DNA of 64,000 nt from Aeromonas rivuli (GCF_000820045.1 NZ_CDBJ01000065.1:1-64000), one strand, 5' to 3'. Counted from the stretch's first letter, positions 43,519 through 52,218 are shown. Translations and numbers: made by a program. The notes: generated by a model from the sequence alone, not told the origin.

Positions 43519-43575
43519 TCGAACGGACCGCAAACTACCTCGTTCGGCTCAGTAGCATTGATGAAATCGAGGTAA
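43519..43575 (-). promoter_or_regulatory. Inverted repeats upstream of the amylase gene
   Basis: CGAACG/CGTTCG at about 43520-43546 and TACCTCG/CGAGGTA at about 43535-43575 interleave in the 5' region. They could be operators for a LacI- or TetR-type regulator, but no family match is clear. Confidence 0.35.
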
Positions 43576-43730
43576 TTGAAAATCGAACAGCAGAGATTAA
43601 TTAAGAATTGTGAATGAAAATGCTTTCATGGCGGCCGGGCAAAAGAGGGGGCGTCGCGCCATTGAGGGGGTAAAGCCGGTGCGGCCGCCTGGAAGAGGTG
43701 GCCTTGCGGTTGGACAAGCGGGGAAAGGAA

Positions 43731-43752
43731 GACGGGCACCCTGGTGCCCGTC
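43731..43752 (-). terminator. Terminator after the cytochrome b561/b562 pair
   Basis: On the minus strand GACGGGCACC/GGTGCCCGTC with a two-base spacer is followed by TTCCTTTCC, just after the b561-type gene. Confidence 0.75.
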
Positions 43753-43756
43753 TGCT

Positions 43757-44311
43757 TCAGGAGTGGGGTTCCTGCTGGCGCTCTGGCACCCGGCGCCGGC
43801 GGCGGGGCAGCATCCGGGTCACCAGGTTGCTGCGCTGACGCCAGGAGGTGTAGACGATGGCGCACAGGTGCAGGGCTATCATGGCCTGCAGTGCCCAGGT
43901 ACACCAGACATGCCAGTCGTCCGCTCCCAGCTCGAAGCCGGTCTCGGTGTTCTGGAACCAGCCGCTGCCGGCGGTCGCCAGCACCAGCAGCCAGAGTGCC
44001 CAGACCGCCAGCTTGCCGCTGCCGTGATGGCCGGGTGCCGCGGGGGCGCGCTCGCTCATCTCTCTGGCCTGCAGGCGAAAATCCTCCCCGCTGGGGATCA
44101 GGGCGGCCAAGCGGGCATAGCCCTTGGCCAGGGTCAGCCCCCATAGCAGGCGCAAGCCGATGACCGACATGGCGAGGTAGCCCAGCCACTCATGCCACTC
44201 CTCCCCCGTTTCATTGAGCCAGAGGTTGGCGACACAGGCGGCGGCCAGGCTCCAGTGCGTCAGGCGTACCAGGATGTCCCAGCGAAAAGGATCAGCCTTT
44301 CTGCTTGGCAT
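43757..44311 (-). CDS. Cytochrome b561-type membrane protein
   Basis: A 184-residue protein with four hydrophobic helices of the prokaryotic cytochrome b561 / Ni-Fe hydrogenase b-subunit type. The candidate haem histidines are in 'LVRLTHWSLAAACVANLW', 'TGEEWHEWLGYLAMSVIG', 'DDWHVWCTWALQAMIALHLC'. It overlaps the end of the b562-like gene by 20 bases, so the two are translated from one transcript. It probably passes electrons between quinol and its periplasmic partner, but this is inferred from context. The C-terminus is short and Arg-rich. Confidence 0.82.
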   Translation of the reverse strand: MPSRKADPFRWDILVRLTHWSLAAACVANLWLNETGEEWHEWLGYLAMSVIGLRLLWGLTLAKGYARLAALIPSGEDFRLQAREMSERAPAAPGHHGSGKLAVWALWLLVLATAGSGWFQNTETGFELGADDWHVWCTWALQAMIALHLCAIVYTSWRQRSNLVTRMLPRRRRRVPERQQEPHS

Positions 44312-44660
44312 ATTGGTGGTACTCCTTCTTCAGGTCATTGACCTTGGCCAGGTGCTCACGGGCCTTGGCCTCATCACCCGCCTTGAGAGCGGCCAGACTG
44401 GCATCCAGCTCGCCCTGTACCTCGTTGAGGCCCTCGAGGAACTTCTCCTGCTTGGCGGTTGGCATCTTGCGCGTCTTGGCGTCATCGATCTCACTGCGCA
44501 TCTGGGTGATGTATTTTTCCATGGCGGCGGTATCGCTCGCCTTGGTTGCCTGCTTGTAGTTGAAGCCCATCTTCTTCATCGGCTGCTCCAGATCACCGGC
44601 CAGGGCGGGCAGGGCGATCAGACCAAACATCAGTGGTAGCAGGCGAGCAGTTTTCAACAT
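44292..44660 (-). CDS. cybC: Cytochrome b562-like periplasmic protein
   Basis: A 122-residue protein with a signal peptide ending near ALA at residue 21 and a four-helix-bundle composition. If cleaved there, methionine 7 of the mature form ('GDLEQPM') corresponds to the axial haem ligand Met7 of E. coli cytochrome b562. H115 in 'KKEYHQYAKQ' matches the second ligand (E. coli His102, in a similar AYHQ context). The sequence is otherwise diverged from the E. coli protein, so haem binding is likely but not certain. It forms an overlapping pair with a b561-type gene. Confidence 0.82.
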   Translation of the reverse strand: MLKTARLLPLMFGLIALPALAGDLEQPMKKMGFNYKQATKASDTAAMEKYITQMRSEIDDAKTRKMPTAKQEKFLEGLNEVQGELDASLAALKAGDEAKAREHLAKVNDLKKEYHQYAKQKG

Positions 44661-44950
44661 GGGATCTCCTTAATTTGGTTGCAAATGAACCCTAGTTTGG
44701 GTTCTTACCCTGCATGATGCCATGAGGGACAGTGAACTGTTTGTGAATAGTTGGTTTTTTTGTGACAAAAGGTGACAGGGCATTAACCTTGCCCCAACCC
44801 TGGATGGCTCGTGCTCTTGGCTATCTCATTGGTCGGGAAGGGGGGGGGCGCGGGAAAGAGAATGGCGGGCCATTCAGCCAGGGTTTACGTTTCCCGGCGC
44901 GATCCGCGCTATAGATAGCAGGTACCTTTACCCTTGTGAGCGAATCATTC

Positions 44951-45364
44951 ATGAAAATTACCCATTCCCTTAGCGCGATTGCCCTTTCTCTGTCTCTGGT
45001 GTTTGCAGGTTCCGCCATGGCCCAGGCGCCGGGCCCGGTCAATCATGGCTCCATCGAAGACATGATCGTCAAGACCCTGGAGCTGACGCCGGATCAGGTC
45101 AGCAAGATCAAGGCCATCCGCGCCGAGAGCGACCAGCAGATTGCGGGTATCGATCAGAGCAAACTCAGTAATCAGGCGCTGCAGGGCGCCATCAAGCATG
45201 GCACCTGGGACGATGGGGCCATCCGTAGCGAACTGGCCGAGGTGGGCAAGGTGCAGCAGGAGGTGCGTTACTATCGCACCAAGAAGATCTACGAGATCAG
45301 TAAAGTGCTGACCGCGGATCAGAAGGTCAAACTGGCCGAGATGCTGGACTCCGCGCCGCACTGA
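44951..45364 (+). CDS. Periplasmic Spy/CpxP-like protein
   Basis: A 137-residue exported protein with a signal peptide ending near AMA at residue 24. The mature part is helical and contains an LTPDQ motif ('LELTPDQVSKIKAIRAESDQ') and a C-terminal 'VLTADQKVKLAEML', the LTxxQ-type repeats of Spy/CpxP chaperone proteins. A periplasmic chaperone or stress-sensor role is inferred. GTG 44936 is an alternative start five codons upstream. A terminator hairpin follows the stop. Confidence 0.8.
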   Translation: MKITHSLSAIALSLSLVFAGSAMAQAPGPVNHGSIEDMIVKTLELTPDQVSKIKAIRAESDQQIAGIDQSKLSNQALQGAIKHGTWDDGAIRSELAEVGKVQQEVRYYRTKKIYEISKVLTADQKVKLAEMLDSAPH

Positions 45365-45381
45365 TCCTCAGCCCTGCTTGA

Positions 45382-46659
45382 TTGATGGAAGAGCCTCGGC
45401 CGCCATGGGCAGCCGAGGCTCTTTGCTTTGGTGGCTCCTGCGGCCTGGGGGTGGTTGCCTTTTCTTCGCAACGCTTTATCCTGCCGGACAACGAAGTCGA
45501 GCCGGGGTGGGACATACAGGTCAATGGAGAGGGCGCCGTCCTGGCTGCCGATCGAGAGTCCAAGCGAGCCGCCCTCGTGCTGGCGCTCTGCCTGCCCGGG
45601 GATACCCTGCTCTATCTGTTGCTGCCCATGCATGCCGAGTTGTTTGGCATCAGCTTGCTGGAGGCGGGCATCCTGCTGGCAGCCAACAGGCTGATCCGCA
45701 TTCTGGGCTATGGCAACGTGGTGCGTTTCTATGGCCAGCGGGGAGACAGGTTCTGCTGCACCCTGGCCGCCTTGAGTGCCCTGCTCTGCGCCCTTGGTTA
45801 CACCCTGCTCTCAGGTTTCTGGGCCCTGCTTGGACTCAGATTGCTGTGGGGGCTGAGTTTTGCCACCTTCAATCTCTCCACTCAATCTCTGGCGACCAGC
45901 GAAATGCAGGGGGCGGCGCGACGCAGTGGTCGCTCCCGGGCGCTCATCTCGGCAGGCCCGGCCCTGGCCCTGCCTCTGGGAGCCTGGTTGGCGCAATGCT
46001 ATGGCCCCAGGCCCGTCTTCTTGCTGATGGCCCTTGCCGCCCTGATTGGCCTTGTCTGGGCCCGGGGTCTGCCCGAGCGCCCTCACCCCTTGACGCTCGA
46101 TGGCAAACGGCGGCTGCGTGCCCCGGACAGCATGGCGGTCTGGTCCTTTATCGAGGGGCTGACCCTGGATGGTCTCTTCATCTTTGGTCTCTCCCTGCTG
46201 GCCCAATCCCAGCTGAGTGGCGGCGCCATTCTGGTGGTCGGCTGTCTGATGGCGGTGCGTTACCTGAGCGAGATAGCATTCAGCCCGCTGGGAGGGCATC
46301 TCGCCGAGCGATGGGGCGCCCTGCCCCTGCTGGTAGGCAGCTCGCTGCTGGCTTCCTTTGCGCTGTTGTTGTTTGGCCTGGACTGGTTCGTGGTCGGTGC
46401 CGGCCTGGTCTTGCTGCTGCGAGCGGTGCAACTGCCTCTGGTGGCCACCATAGTGGCGGCCCGTTATCCACAGCAGCGGATCCAGGCCCTGGCCAGCAAC
46501 GCGGTCTGGCGTGACATGGGCGCAGGACTGGGCCCCTTGCTAGCCGGTTGGCTGGTACCCATGCTGCCCGGAGCCTGGCTTTATGGCGGCGCGGCCCTGG
46601 CCCTGGCGCTCAGTGCGCTGGCCTGTCTGAATCGGGGAAAAACCCCGAGGCGGCATTGA
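45382..46659 (+). CDS. Major facilitator superfamily transporter
   Basis: A membrane protein with about eleven or twelve hydrophobic segments. The first clear one is 'LVLALCLPGDTLLYLLLPMH', the MFS loop 2-3 equivalent is 'YGNVVRFYGQRGDRFC', and another landmark is 'LRLLWGLSFATFNLSTQSLA'. The substrate is unknown. The frame is open from 45382, but that ATG lies inside the terminator of the previous gene and no MFS-like residues occur before about residue 60. GTG 45451 is a weak alternative. The start is unresolved, so the N-terminus may be shorter or damaged. Confidence 0.75.
   Translation: MMEEPRPPWAAEALCFGGSCGLGVVAFSSQRFILPDNEVEPGWDIQVNGEGAVLAADRESKRAALVLALCLPGDTLLYLLLPMHAELFGISLLEAGILLAANRLIRILGYGNVVRFYGQRGDRFCCTLAALSALLCALGYTLLSGFWALLGLRLLWGLSFATFNLSTQSLATSEMQGAARRSGRSRALISAGPALALPLGAWLAQCYGPRPVFLLMALAALIGLVWARGLPERPHPLTLDGKRRLRAPDSMAVWSFIEGLTLDGLFIFGLSLLAQSQLSGGAILVVGCLMAVRYLSEIAFSPLGGHLAERWGALPLLVGSSLLASFALLLFGLDWFVVGAGLVLLLRAVQLPLVATIVAARYPQQRIQALASNAVWRDMGAGLGPLLAGWLVPMLPGAWLYGGAALALALSALACLNRGKTPRRH
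45389..45424 (+). terminator. Terminator after the Spy-like gene
   Basis: AGAGCCTCGGC pairs with GCCGAGGCTCT around a GC-rich loop, followed by TTGCTTT. The longest form of the MFS frame overlaps this hairpin, which argues against a start at 45382. Confidence 0.8.
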
Positions 46660-46682
46660 TCCTGCGGGAATGCAGCGCAATA

Positions 46683-46708
46683 AAAAGGGCCCCGAGGGGC
46701 CCTTTTTC
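46683..46708. terminator. Bidirectional terminator between the MFS gene and purD
   Basis: AAAAAGGGCCCC/GGGGCCCTTTTT with loop GA lies between convergent genes and has T-runs on both strands. Confidence 0.92.
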
Positions 46709-46741
46709 GTGGCGGGGGCGCGATTGCCCACACCTAGGGAT

Positions 46742-48031
46742 TCACTTCCCTTGCTCGCGCTCTATGGCGCGCCAGCCGATGTCCCGGCGGCAGAAGACCC
46801 CTTGCCACTTGACCCGATCGGCCAGCTGATAGGCGCGGGCCTGAGCCTCGGCCACCGTCTGACCCAGCGCCGTGGCGCAGAGTACCCGGCCACCGCTGGT
46901 GACCACGGTATCGCCTGCAAAGCGGGTGCCGCCGTGGAACAGTTTCTCACCGGCGCACTCTTCGCTCGGCAACCCGCTGATGGGCAAGTCCCTGGCGTAG
47001 TCACCGGGATAGCCGCCAGCGGCCAGCACCACACCGATGGCCGCGCGGGTATCATAACGGGCCTCTTTACCCTCCAGCTCCCCATGGCAGGCGGCCAGGC
47101 AGAGCTCAACCAGGTCGGACTGCATGCGCAGCATGATGGGTTGGGTCTCGGGGTCGCCGAAGCGGCAGTTGAACTCGATCACCTTGGGATTGCCCTGGGG
47201 GTCAATCATCAGGCCCGCATAGAGGAAGCCTGAGTAGCGATTGCCTTCGGCGGCCATGCCACGCACGGTCGGCATGATCACCTGCTCCATGGCACGCTGG
47301 TGCACGAGATCCGTGACCACGGGGGCGGGGGAATAAGCCCCCATGCCACCGGTGTTGGGGCCGGTATCCTTGTCGCCGACCCGCTTGTGATCCTGACTGG
47401 TGGCCATGGGCAGCACCTGCTCACCATCGACCATGACGATGAAGCTGGCCTCTTCACCGGTGAGGAACTCCTCGATCACCACCCGGGCGCCGGCATCACC
47501 GAAGGCATTGCCGGAGAGCATGTCCTGCACCGCGTCTTCGGCCTCTTGCAGGGTCATGGCCACTATCACCCCTTTGCCGGCAGCCAGGCCATCGGCCTTG
47601 ATGACGATAGGAGCGCCCTGGGCGCGCAGATACGCGAGGGCGGGTTCCACTTCGGTGAAGTTCTGGTAGGCGGCAGTCGGGATCTGGTGACGAGCCAGGA
47701 AGTCCTTGGTGAAGGCCTTGGAGCCTTCGAGCTGGGCGGCGGCAGCGGTCGGGCCGAAGATGGTCTGACCCTCGGCACGAAACGCATCCACCACTCCCTT
47801 CACCAGGGGGGCCTCCGGACCCACTATGGTCAGCCCAATCTGCTGTTCCTTGGCAAAGGCCAGCAAGGCGGGGATGTCGGTGGCCTCGATGGCGACGTTC
47901 TCGATACCGGGCTCAAGCTGGGTGCCGGCATTGCCCGGCGCCACGAACACCTGAGTGACCCGCGGGGACTGTTTGGCCTTCCAGGCCAGGGCGTGTTCAC
48001 GACCGCCGTTACCAATTACCAATACTTTCAT
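46742..48031 (-). CDS. purD: Phosphoribosylamine-glycine ligase PurD
   Basis: PurD joins glycine to phosphoribosylamine in purine synthesis. The N-domain begins 'MKVLVIGNGGREHALAWKAK', and the ATP-grasp region contains 'PIVIKADGLAAGKGVIVA' and 'RVVIEEFLTGEEASFIVMVD'. The segment 'VIEFNCRFGDPETQPIMLRM' is the GARS signature region. Its 429 residues equal E. coli PurD. It lies 72 bases after purH on the same strand, the conserved purHD operon. Confidence 0.97.
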   Translation of the reverse strand: MKVLVIGNGGREHALAWKAKQSPRVTQVFVAPGNAGTQLEPGIENVAIEATDIPALLAFAKEQQIGLTIVGPEAPLVKGVVDAFRAEGQTIFGPTAAAAQLEGSKAFTKDFLARHQIPTAAYQNFTEVEPALAYLRAQGAPIVIKADGLAAGKGVIVAMTLQEAEDAVQDMLSGNAFGDAGARVVIEEFLTGEEASFIVMVDGEQVLPMATSQDHKRVGDKDTGPNTGGMGAYSPAPVVTDLVHQRAMEQVIMPTVRGMAAEGNRYSGFLYAGLMIDPQGNPKVIEFNCRFGDPETQPIMLRMQSDLVELCLAACHGELEGKEARYDTRAAIGVVLAAGGYPGDYARDLPISGLPSEECAGEKLFHGGTRFAGDTVVTSGGRVLCATALGQTVAEAQARAYQLADRVKWQGVFCRRDIGWRAIEREQGK

Positions 48032-48103
48032 CGTCTGGGCTCTCCCATAGGAATAACGATTACGGATCTGAAGAGGGCTGCCTGGGCAGCCCTCAATGAA
48101 TGA

Positions 48104-49699
48104 TCAGTGGCGGAAGTGGCGCATGCCGGTGAACACCATGCACATGCCGTGTTCGTCGGCGGCGGCTATCACCTCGTTGTCGCGCATGGAACCACCCGGC
48201 TGAATGACGCAGGCGATGCCGGCGGCGGCGGCGGCATCGATGCCATCGCGGAACGGGAAGAAGGCATCGGAAGCCATGACGGAACCCGCCACCACCAGCC
48301 CTTCATCCTCGGCCTTGATGCCAGCTATCTTGGCGGAGTAGACCCGGCTCATCTGGCCTGCACCGACCCCTATGGTCTGGCCAGCTTTGGCGTAGACGAT
48401 GGCGTTGGATTTGACGAACTTGGCCACCTTCCAGCAGAACAGCAGGTCTTTGAGCTCAGCCTCGGTCGGCTGGCGCTTGCTGACCACGGTCAGGTCAGCC
48501 AGGCTCACCATGCCATGGTCGCGCTCTTGCACCAGCAGGCCGCCGTTGACACGCTTGAGATCGAAACCCTGAGCGGCAGCGGCCCACTGGCCACACTCGA
48601 GCAGGCGCACATTCTGCTTGGCGGCCACGGCGGTGCGGGCTTCCTCGCTGATGCTGGGGGCGATGATCACCTCCACAAACTGGCGGGCGACGATGGCGGC
48701 GGCGGTGGCGCCATCCAGCTCGCGGTTGAAGGCGATGATGCCGCCAAAGGCGGAGGTGGGATCGGTCTGGTAGGCGCGATCGTAGGCTGCGAACAGGTCG
48801 TCACCGATGGCGACGCCGCAGGGGTTGGCATGTTTGACGATGACGCAGGCGGGCTCCGGGAACTCCTTCACGCACTCCAGGGCCGCATCGGTATCGGCGA
48901 TGTTGTTGTAGGAGAGCGCCTTGCCTTGCAGTTGAATGGCGCTGGCCACCGAACCGGGGGCGGCCTGCTCTTCGGCGTAGAAGGCGGCAGCCTGATGGCT
49001 GTTCTCGCCGTAGCGCATGTCCTGCTTCTTGATGAACTGAGCGTTGAAGGTGCGCGGGAACTGGGACTCAGCGTCGCCCTCCTTGTTGTCGCCGTAGCTG
49101 GGCACCAGGGTGCCGAAGTAGTTGGCAATCATGCCATCGTAGGCGGCGGTGTGCTCGAAGGCGGCAATGGCGAGATCGAAGCGGGTGGCCAGCGTCAGGC
49201 TGTTGTCGTTGCCATCCATCTCGGCGATCACCCGGCCATAGTCGGCGGCCTTGACGACGATGGTGACATCTTTGTGGTTCTTGGCGGCGGAGCGCACCAT
49301 GGTCGGGCCACCGATGTCGATGTTTTCGACCGCATCGGCGAGGGTGCAACCGGGCTTGGCGACGGTGGCGGCGAAGGGATAGAGGTTGACGACAACCATG
49401 TCGATGGGGGAGATGCCGTGCTGAGCCATGATGGCCTCATCCTGGCCGCGACGGCCGAGTACGCCGCCATGCACCTTGGGATGCAGGGTCTTGACCCGGC
49501 CATCCATCATCTCGGGGAAGCCGGTATAGTCGGACACTTCAGTCACCGGCAGGCCAGCCTCGGCCAGCAGCTTGGCGGTACCGCCCGTCGAGAGCAGCGC
49601 CACACCACGCTCGTTGAGTGCCTTGGCAAATTCCAATATGCCGGTCTTGTCAGAAACACTCAGCAGTGCGCGGCGAATGGGCCTGGCTTGTTCCATCAC
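48104..49699 (-). CDS. purH: Bifunctional AICAR formyltransferase / IMP cyclohydrolase PurH
   Basis: PurH carries out the last two steps of IMP synthesis. The N-terminal cyclohydrolase domain starts '[20 protein letters not shown]' and includes '[20 protein letters not shown]'. The transformylase domain has '[15 protein letters not shown]' and the Lys-His motif in '[16 protein letters not shown]', ending '[16 protein letters not shown]'. The length is 531 residues (E. coli 529). Two PurR-like boxes lie upstream, consistent with purine repression of purHD. Confidence 0.97.
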   Translation of the reverse strand: MMEQARPIRRALLSVSDKTGILEFAKALNERGVALLSTGGTAKLLAEAGLPVTEVSDYTGFPEMMDGRVKTLHPKVHGGVLGRRGQDEAIMAQHGISPIDMVVVNLYPFAATVAKPGCTLADAVENIDIGGPTMVRSAAKNHKDVTIVVKAADYGRVIAEMDGNDNSLTLATRFDLAIAAFEHTAAYDGMIANYFGTLVPSYGDNKEGDAESQFPRTFNAQFIKKQDMRYGENSHQAAAFYAEEQAAPGSVASAIQLQGKALSYNNIADTDAALECVKEFPEPACVIVKHANPCGVAIGDDLFAAYDRAYQTDPTSAFGGIIAFNRELDGATAAAIVARQFVEVIIAPSISEEARTAVAAKQNVRLLECGQWAAAAQGFDLKRVNGGLLVQERDHGMVSLADLTVVSKRQPTEAELKDLLFCWKVAKFVKSNAIVYAKAGQTIGVGAGQMSRVYSAKIAGIKAEDEGLVVAGSVMASDAFFPFRDGIDAAAAAGIACVIQPGGSMRDNEVIAAADEHGMCMVFTGMRHFRH

Positions 49700-49802
49700 T
49701 CTATCGTCCTCAGGGTGCGGGGACTTCCATGGCAGGCAGGCGATAAGCGCAAGATGACACAGAGCGTCCCCAAATAAATGGATGTGGGGGTATTTCGCAA
49801 AT

Positions 49803-49834
49803 CACTCTTTGGGGCCATCTTGGCCAAGAGTGTT
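49803..49834 (-). other. Stem-loop in the purH leader
   Basis: CACTCTT pairs with AAGAGTG, with an inner GGCC/GGCC pairing, about 105 bases upstream of purH. No T-run follows on the minus strand, so it is not a classical terminator; its role is unknown. Confidence 0.45.
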
Positions 49835-49941
49835 TTAGGAAATGCCCGCTTGGTGCGATGCTCTCTTGTGGGCGCGTATTCTACACAAAAATTGTGAGCC
49901 ATGGTGGATTTTTTATTTCAGCAACCCCTTATGTGGCAAGG

Positions 49942-49982
49942 GGCTAAACGTTTTCCGCTGTCGAGGTGGCAAACGTTTGTGA
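49942..49982 (-). promoter_or_regulatory. Two PurR-like operator boxes upstream of purHD
   Basis: TGGCAAACGTTTGTGA at 49967-49982 is close to the PurR consensus ACGCAAACGTTTGCGT and is nearly palindromic. A weaker box, GGCTAAACGTTTTCCG, lies at 49942-49957, 25 bases away. They occupy the 462-base gap between purH and zntR, which holds no other gene that I can see. Confidence 0.75.
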
Positions 49983-50161
49983 TTTGAGTGGTTTAGGCCA
50001 GGAAGAGCTGTCTGTCGGGGCGCTGGCGTGGCTTTTCGGGCCTTGGCTGGCAATTGCGGGACAAAGGCGGGATAGTAGCGATATTTGGTGTCAAATGGCT
50101 TTTGCTTGCTGAGCCTGGCTCAAGGGCGCAGGCCGCTGATGGTTGGGCAGAAGGAGGATGA

Positions 50162-50596
50162 ATGTACCGGATTGGAGAGTTGGCCAAGGCCTGCAAGGTC
50201 AAGGCGGATACCCTGAGGTTTTACGAGAAGAGTGGTCTGATAGCACCCAGCATCCGCAACGAGTCAGGCTATCGGCTCTACAGTGAGCAAGACAGACGGC
50301 GGCTGGAGTTTATCATCCGCGCCAAGTCGGTTGGCTTCTCCCTGGCGGAGATTGGTGAGCTGCTCGATCTTGATACCCACAAGGCCGAGGTGACCTGTCA
50401 GGAGGTCAAGGCGGTGGCCGATGCCAAACTCGCCCAGGTGGAGGAGAAAATCGCCGAGCTGATGCGTTTTCGCCGCAATCTCAGCGAGCTGTCGGAGATC
50501 TGCTGCGGCGGGGCCCGTTCCGCCGAGCATTGCGCCATCCTGGAGGTGCTCGAGTCCGGCACCGCGGGTCAGCATGAACATCATGCCCACGATTGA
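50162..50596 (+). CDS. zntR: MerR-family metal regulator, ZntR-like
   Basis: ZntR activates the zinc exporter gene zntA. The N-terminus 'MYRIGELAKACKVKADTLRF' is a MerR winged helix, followed by a dimerisation coiled coil. Metal ligands C79 ('VTCQE'), C114-C115 ('EICCGGARS') and C124 match E. coli ZntR by position. However, E. coli His119 is Arg here, while His123 and a C-terminal tail HEHHAHD add histidines, reminiscent of CadR-type cadmium/zinc sensors. The neighbouring arfA gene matches E. coli zntR-arfA synteny. Confidence 0.85.
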   Translation: MYRIGELAKACKVKADTLRFYEKSGLIAPSIRNESGYRLYSEQDRRRLEFIIRAKSVGFSLAEIGELLDLDTHKAEVTCQEVKAVADAKLAQVEEKIAELMRFRRNLSELSEICCGGARSAEHCAILEVLESGTAGQHEHHAHD

Positions 50597-50742
50597 CGAA
50601 AAAGGCCCAAGGAGTGGCGCCGCACACTGTTTGATGACAAGATTGCCGGGTTTTTGAGCGGGCGCCCCCTTGCCTCCCTATGGCGATGAGGGAAGACCAA
50701 GCTCACACTCGCGATCCCCAAGGGGTAATGAAGGAGCCAAAG

Positions 50743-50982
50743 ATGGCCAAGAAGAGAGTAACACTGCTCAACGTGGAAACGGAGCAGTCAGGTGGCGGTG
50801 GGCACTATGCCCATCAGCGTGGCGAGATCAAAGATAACCACTTGCAGGCGCTGCTCGGGGATCCGCTGTTTCGGGCCCGGGTCGAGCAAAACAAGAAAGG
50901 CAAAGGCAGTTACCAGCGCAAGGCCAAATATGGCAAGCGGTGGGAGCCCGGCCAACAGCGGATGATGCGCGTCTGCTGCTGA
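50743..50982 (+). CDS. arfA: Alternative ribosome-rescue factor ArfA
   Basis: ArfA recruits RF2 to ribosomes stalled on mRNA without a stop codon, backing up tmRNA. The family core is present as '[20 protein letters not shown]' and '[20 protein letters not shown]', close to E. coli ArfA. ATG 50743 lies six bases after AAGGAG and gives 79 residues. Compared with E. coli it has about 19 extra N-terminal residues with a glycine run. Its C-terminus ends MMRVCC. It follows zntR, as in E. coli, and ends in a strong terminator. Confidence 0.9.
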   Translation: MAKKRVTLLNVETEQSGGGGHYAHQRGEIKDNHLQALLGDPLFRARVEQNKKGKGSYQRKAKYGKRWEPGQQRMMRVCC

Positions 50983-51007
50983 GCGGGTTTCTACCGACGA
51001 ACGGATA

Positions 51008-51037
51008 AGAGAAGGGCGCCGAGGCGCCCTTCTCTTT
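51008..51037 (+). terminator. Terminator between arfA and hemW
   Basis: AGAGAAGGGCGCC pairs with GGCGCCCTTCTCT, followed by TTGG. It lies between the convergent arfA and hemW genes. Confidence 0.85.
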
Positions 51038-51072
51038 GGTGCTGACCAGATGGCATCAGCCCATCCCGGTGG

Positions 51073-52218
51073 CTACTCGTCCATAAAGAGTTCGAGCAAC
51101 ACATTGAGATAGCGGTGACCCAGCGCCGTCAGCTGCCAGTGATCCCCATGGTCATCGATCAGCTCCTTGCTGTGGGCGATGTCGAGCATGGTCTCGACCC
51201 GCTCAAGGGGCAGGCCGGTATAGGCCTCGAACTCCCACTTGGGCACGGGTTCGAACAGACGGAAGCGGTTCATGAAGTATTCGAGGGGCAGATCGGCCGC
51301 CTCGACCTGCCACTGGCTGTCGAGGTAGTCCCGCGCCGGATCAAGATACCCCTTGGGATGCTTGACCTTGGCACTGCGCAGCACTCTTTGCCCCACGAGA
51401 TCGGTCACCTTGCCGTGGGCGCCACAGCCGATGCCCAGATAGTCGCCAAACCGCCAGTAGTTGAGATTGTGGTGGCACTGGTAACCCTCCTTGGCGTAAG
51501 CCGAGATCTCGTACTGGCGGTAACCCTGGGCGGTGAGCAGTGCATGGCCCCGTTCGTAGATGTCCCAGAGAATGTCGTCATCGGGCAGGGTCGGCGGCTT
51601 GGAGGCGAAGGCCGTGTTCGGCTCTATGGTGAGCTGATACCAGGAGAGATGCGGCGGCGCGCAGTCGATGGCCTGCTGCACGTCATAGAGGGCGTCGTCC
51701 AGGCTCTGATCCGGCAGGCCGTGCATCAAGTCCAGATTGAAGGTGGGCAGCGCGATGGCATGAGCCAGGGCGGCGGCCTTGCGGGCCTCCTCCGGGCCAT
51801 GAATGCGGCCGAGACGGGTCAGCTTCTCCTGCTGGAAACTCTGCACCCCGATGGAGATGCGGTTGATGCCAGCCTGCTTGAAACCCGCGAATTTGTCCGC
51901 CTCGACGGTGCCCGGGTTGGCCTCCATGGTGATCTCGCAGTTTTCCATCAGCACAATCCGTGCCCGGACCCCGTCCAGCAAGGCGTGCATCGCCTCGACG
52001 GAGAGCAGGCTGGGGGTGCCGCCACCGATGAAGATGGAGTGCAGCGCCCGGCCCTGGGCCCACTTCAGCTCCCCATCCAGATCCTCGAGCAGGGCGGCCA
52101 CATATTCCATGTGGGGCAGCTCACCCTTCTGGGCGTGGGAGTTGAAGTCGCAATAGGGGCACTTCTGGACGCACCAGGGCACATGAATATAGAGGGAGAG
52201 GGGCGGCAATTGCAGCAT
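51073..52218 (-). CDS. hemW: Radical SAM haem chaperone HemW
   Basis: HemW is related to oxygen-independent coproporphyrinogen oxidase but acts in haem delivery. The radical-SAM cluster cysteines are C16, C20 and C23 in 'HVPWCVQKCPYCDF'. The glycine motif is 'SIFIGGGTPSLLSVEA', and a HemW-type C-terminal domain follows. It has 381 residues (E. coli 378). It lies downstream of rdgB on the same strand, as in E. coli (yggV-yggW), though a terminator lies between them here. Confidence 0.94.
   Translation of the reverse strand: MLQLPPLSLYIHVPWCVQKCPYCDFNSHAQKGELPHMEYVAALLEDLDGELKWAQGRALHSIFIGGGTPSLLSVEAMHALLDGVRARIVLMENCEITMEANPGTVEADKFAGFKQAGINRISIGVQSFQQEKLTRLGRIHGPEEARKAAALAHAIALPTFNLDLMHGLPDQSLDDALYDVQQAIDCAPPHLSWYQLTIEPNTAFASKPPTLPDDDILWDIYERGHALLTAQGYRQYEISAYAKEGYQCHHNLNYWRFGDYLGIGCGAHGKVTDLVGQRVLRSAKVKHPKGYLDPARDYLDSQWQVEAADLPLEYFMNRFRLFEPVPKWEFEAYTGLPLERVETMLDIAHSKELIDDHGDHWQLTALGHRYLNVLLELFMDE

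Noticed and set aside
48107..49777. 556-codon open frame on the plus strand
   Set aside because: It is the antisense shadow of purH; composition is typical of reverse-complement GC-rich coding and no family resembles it.
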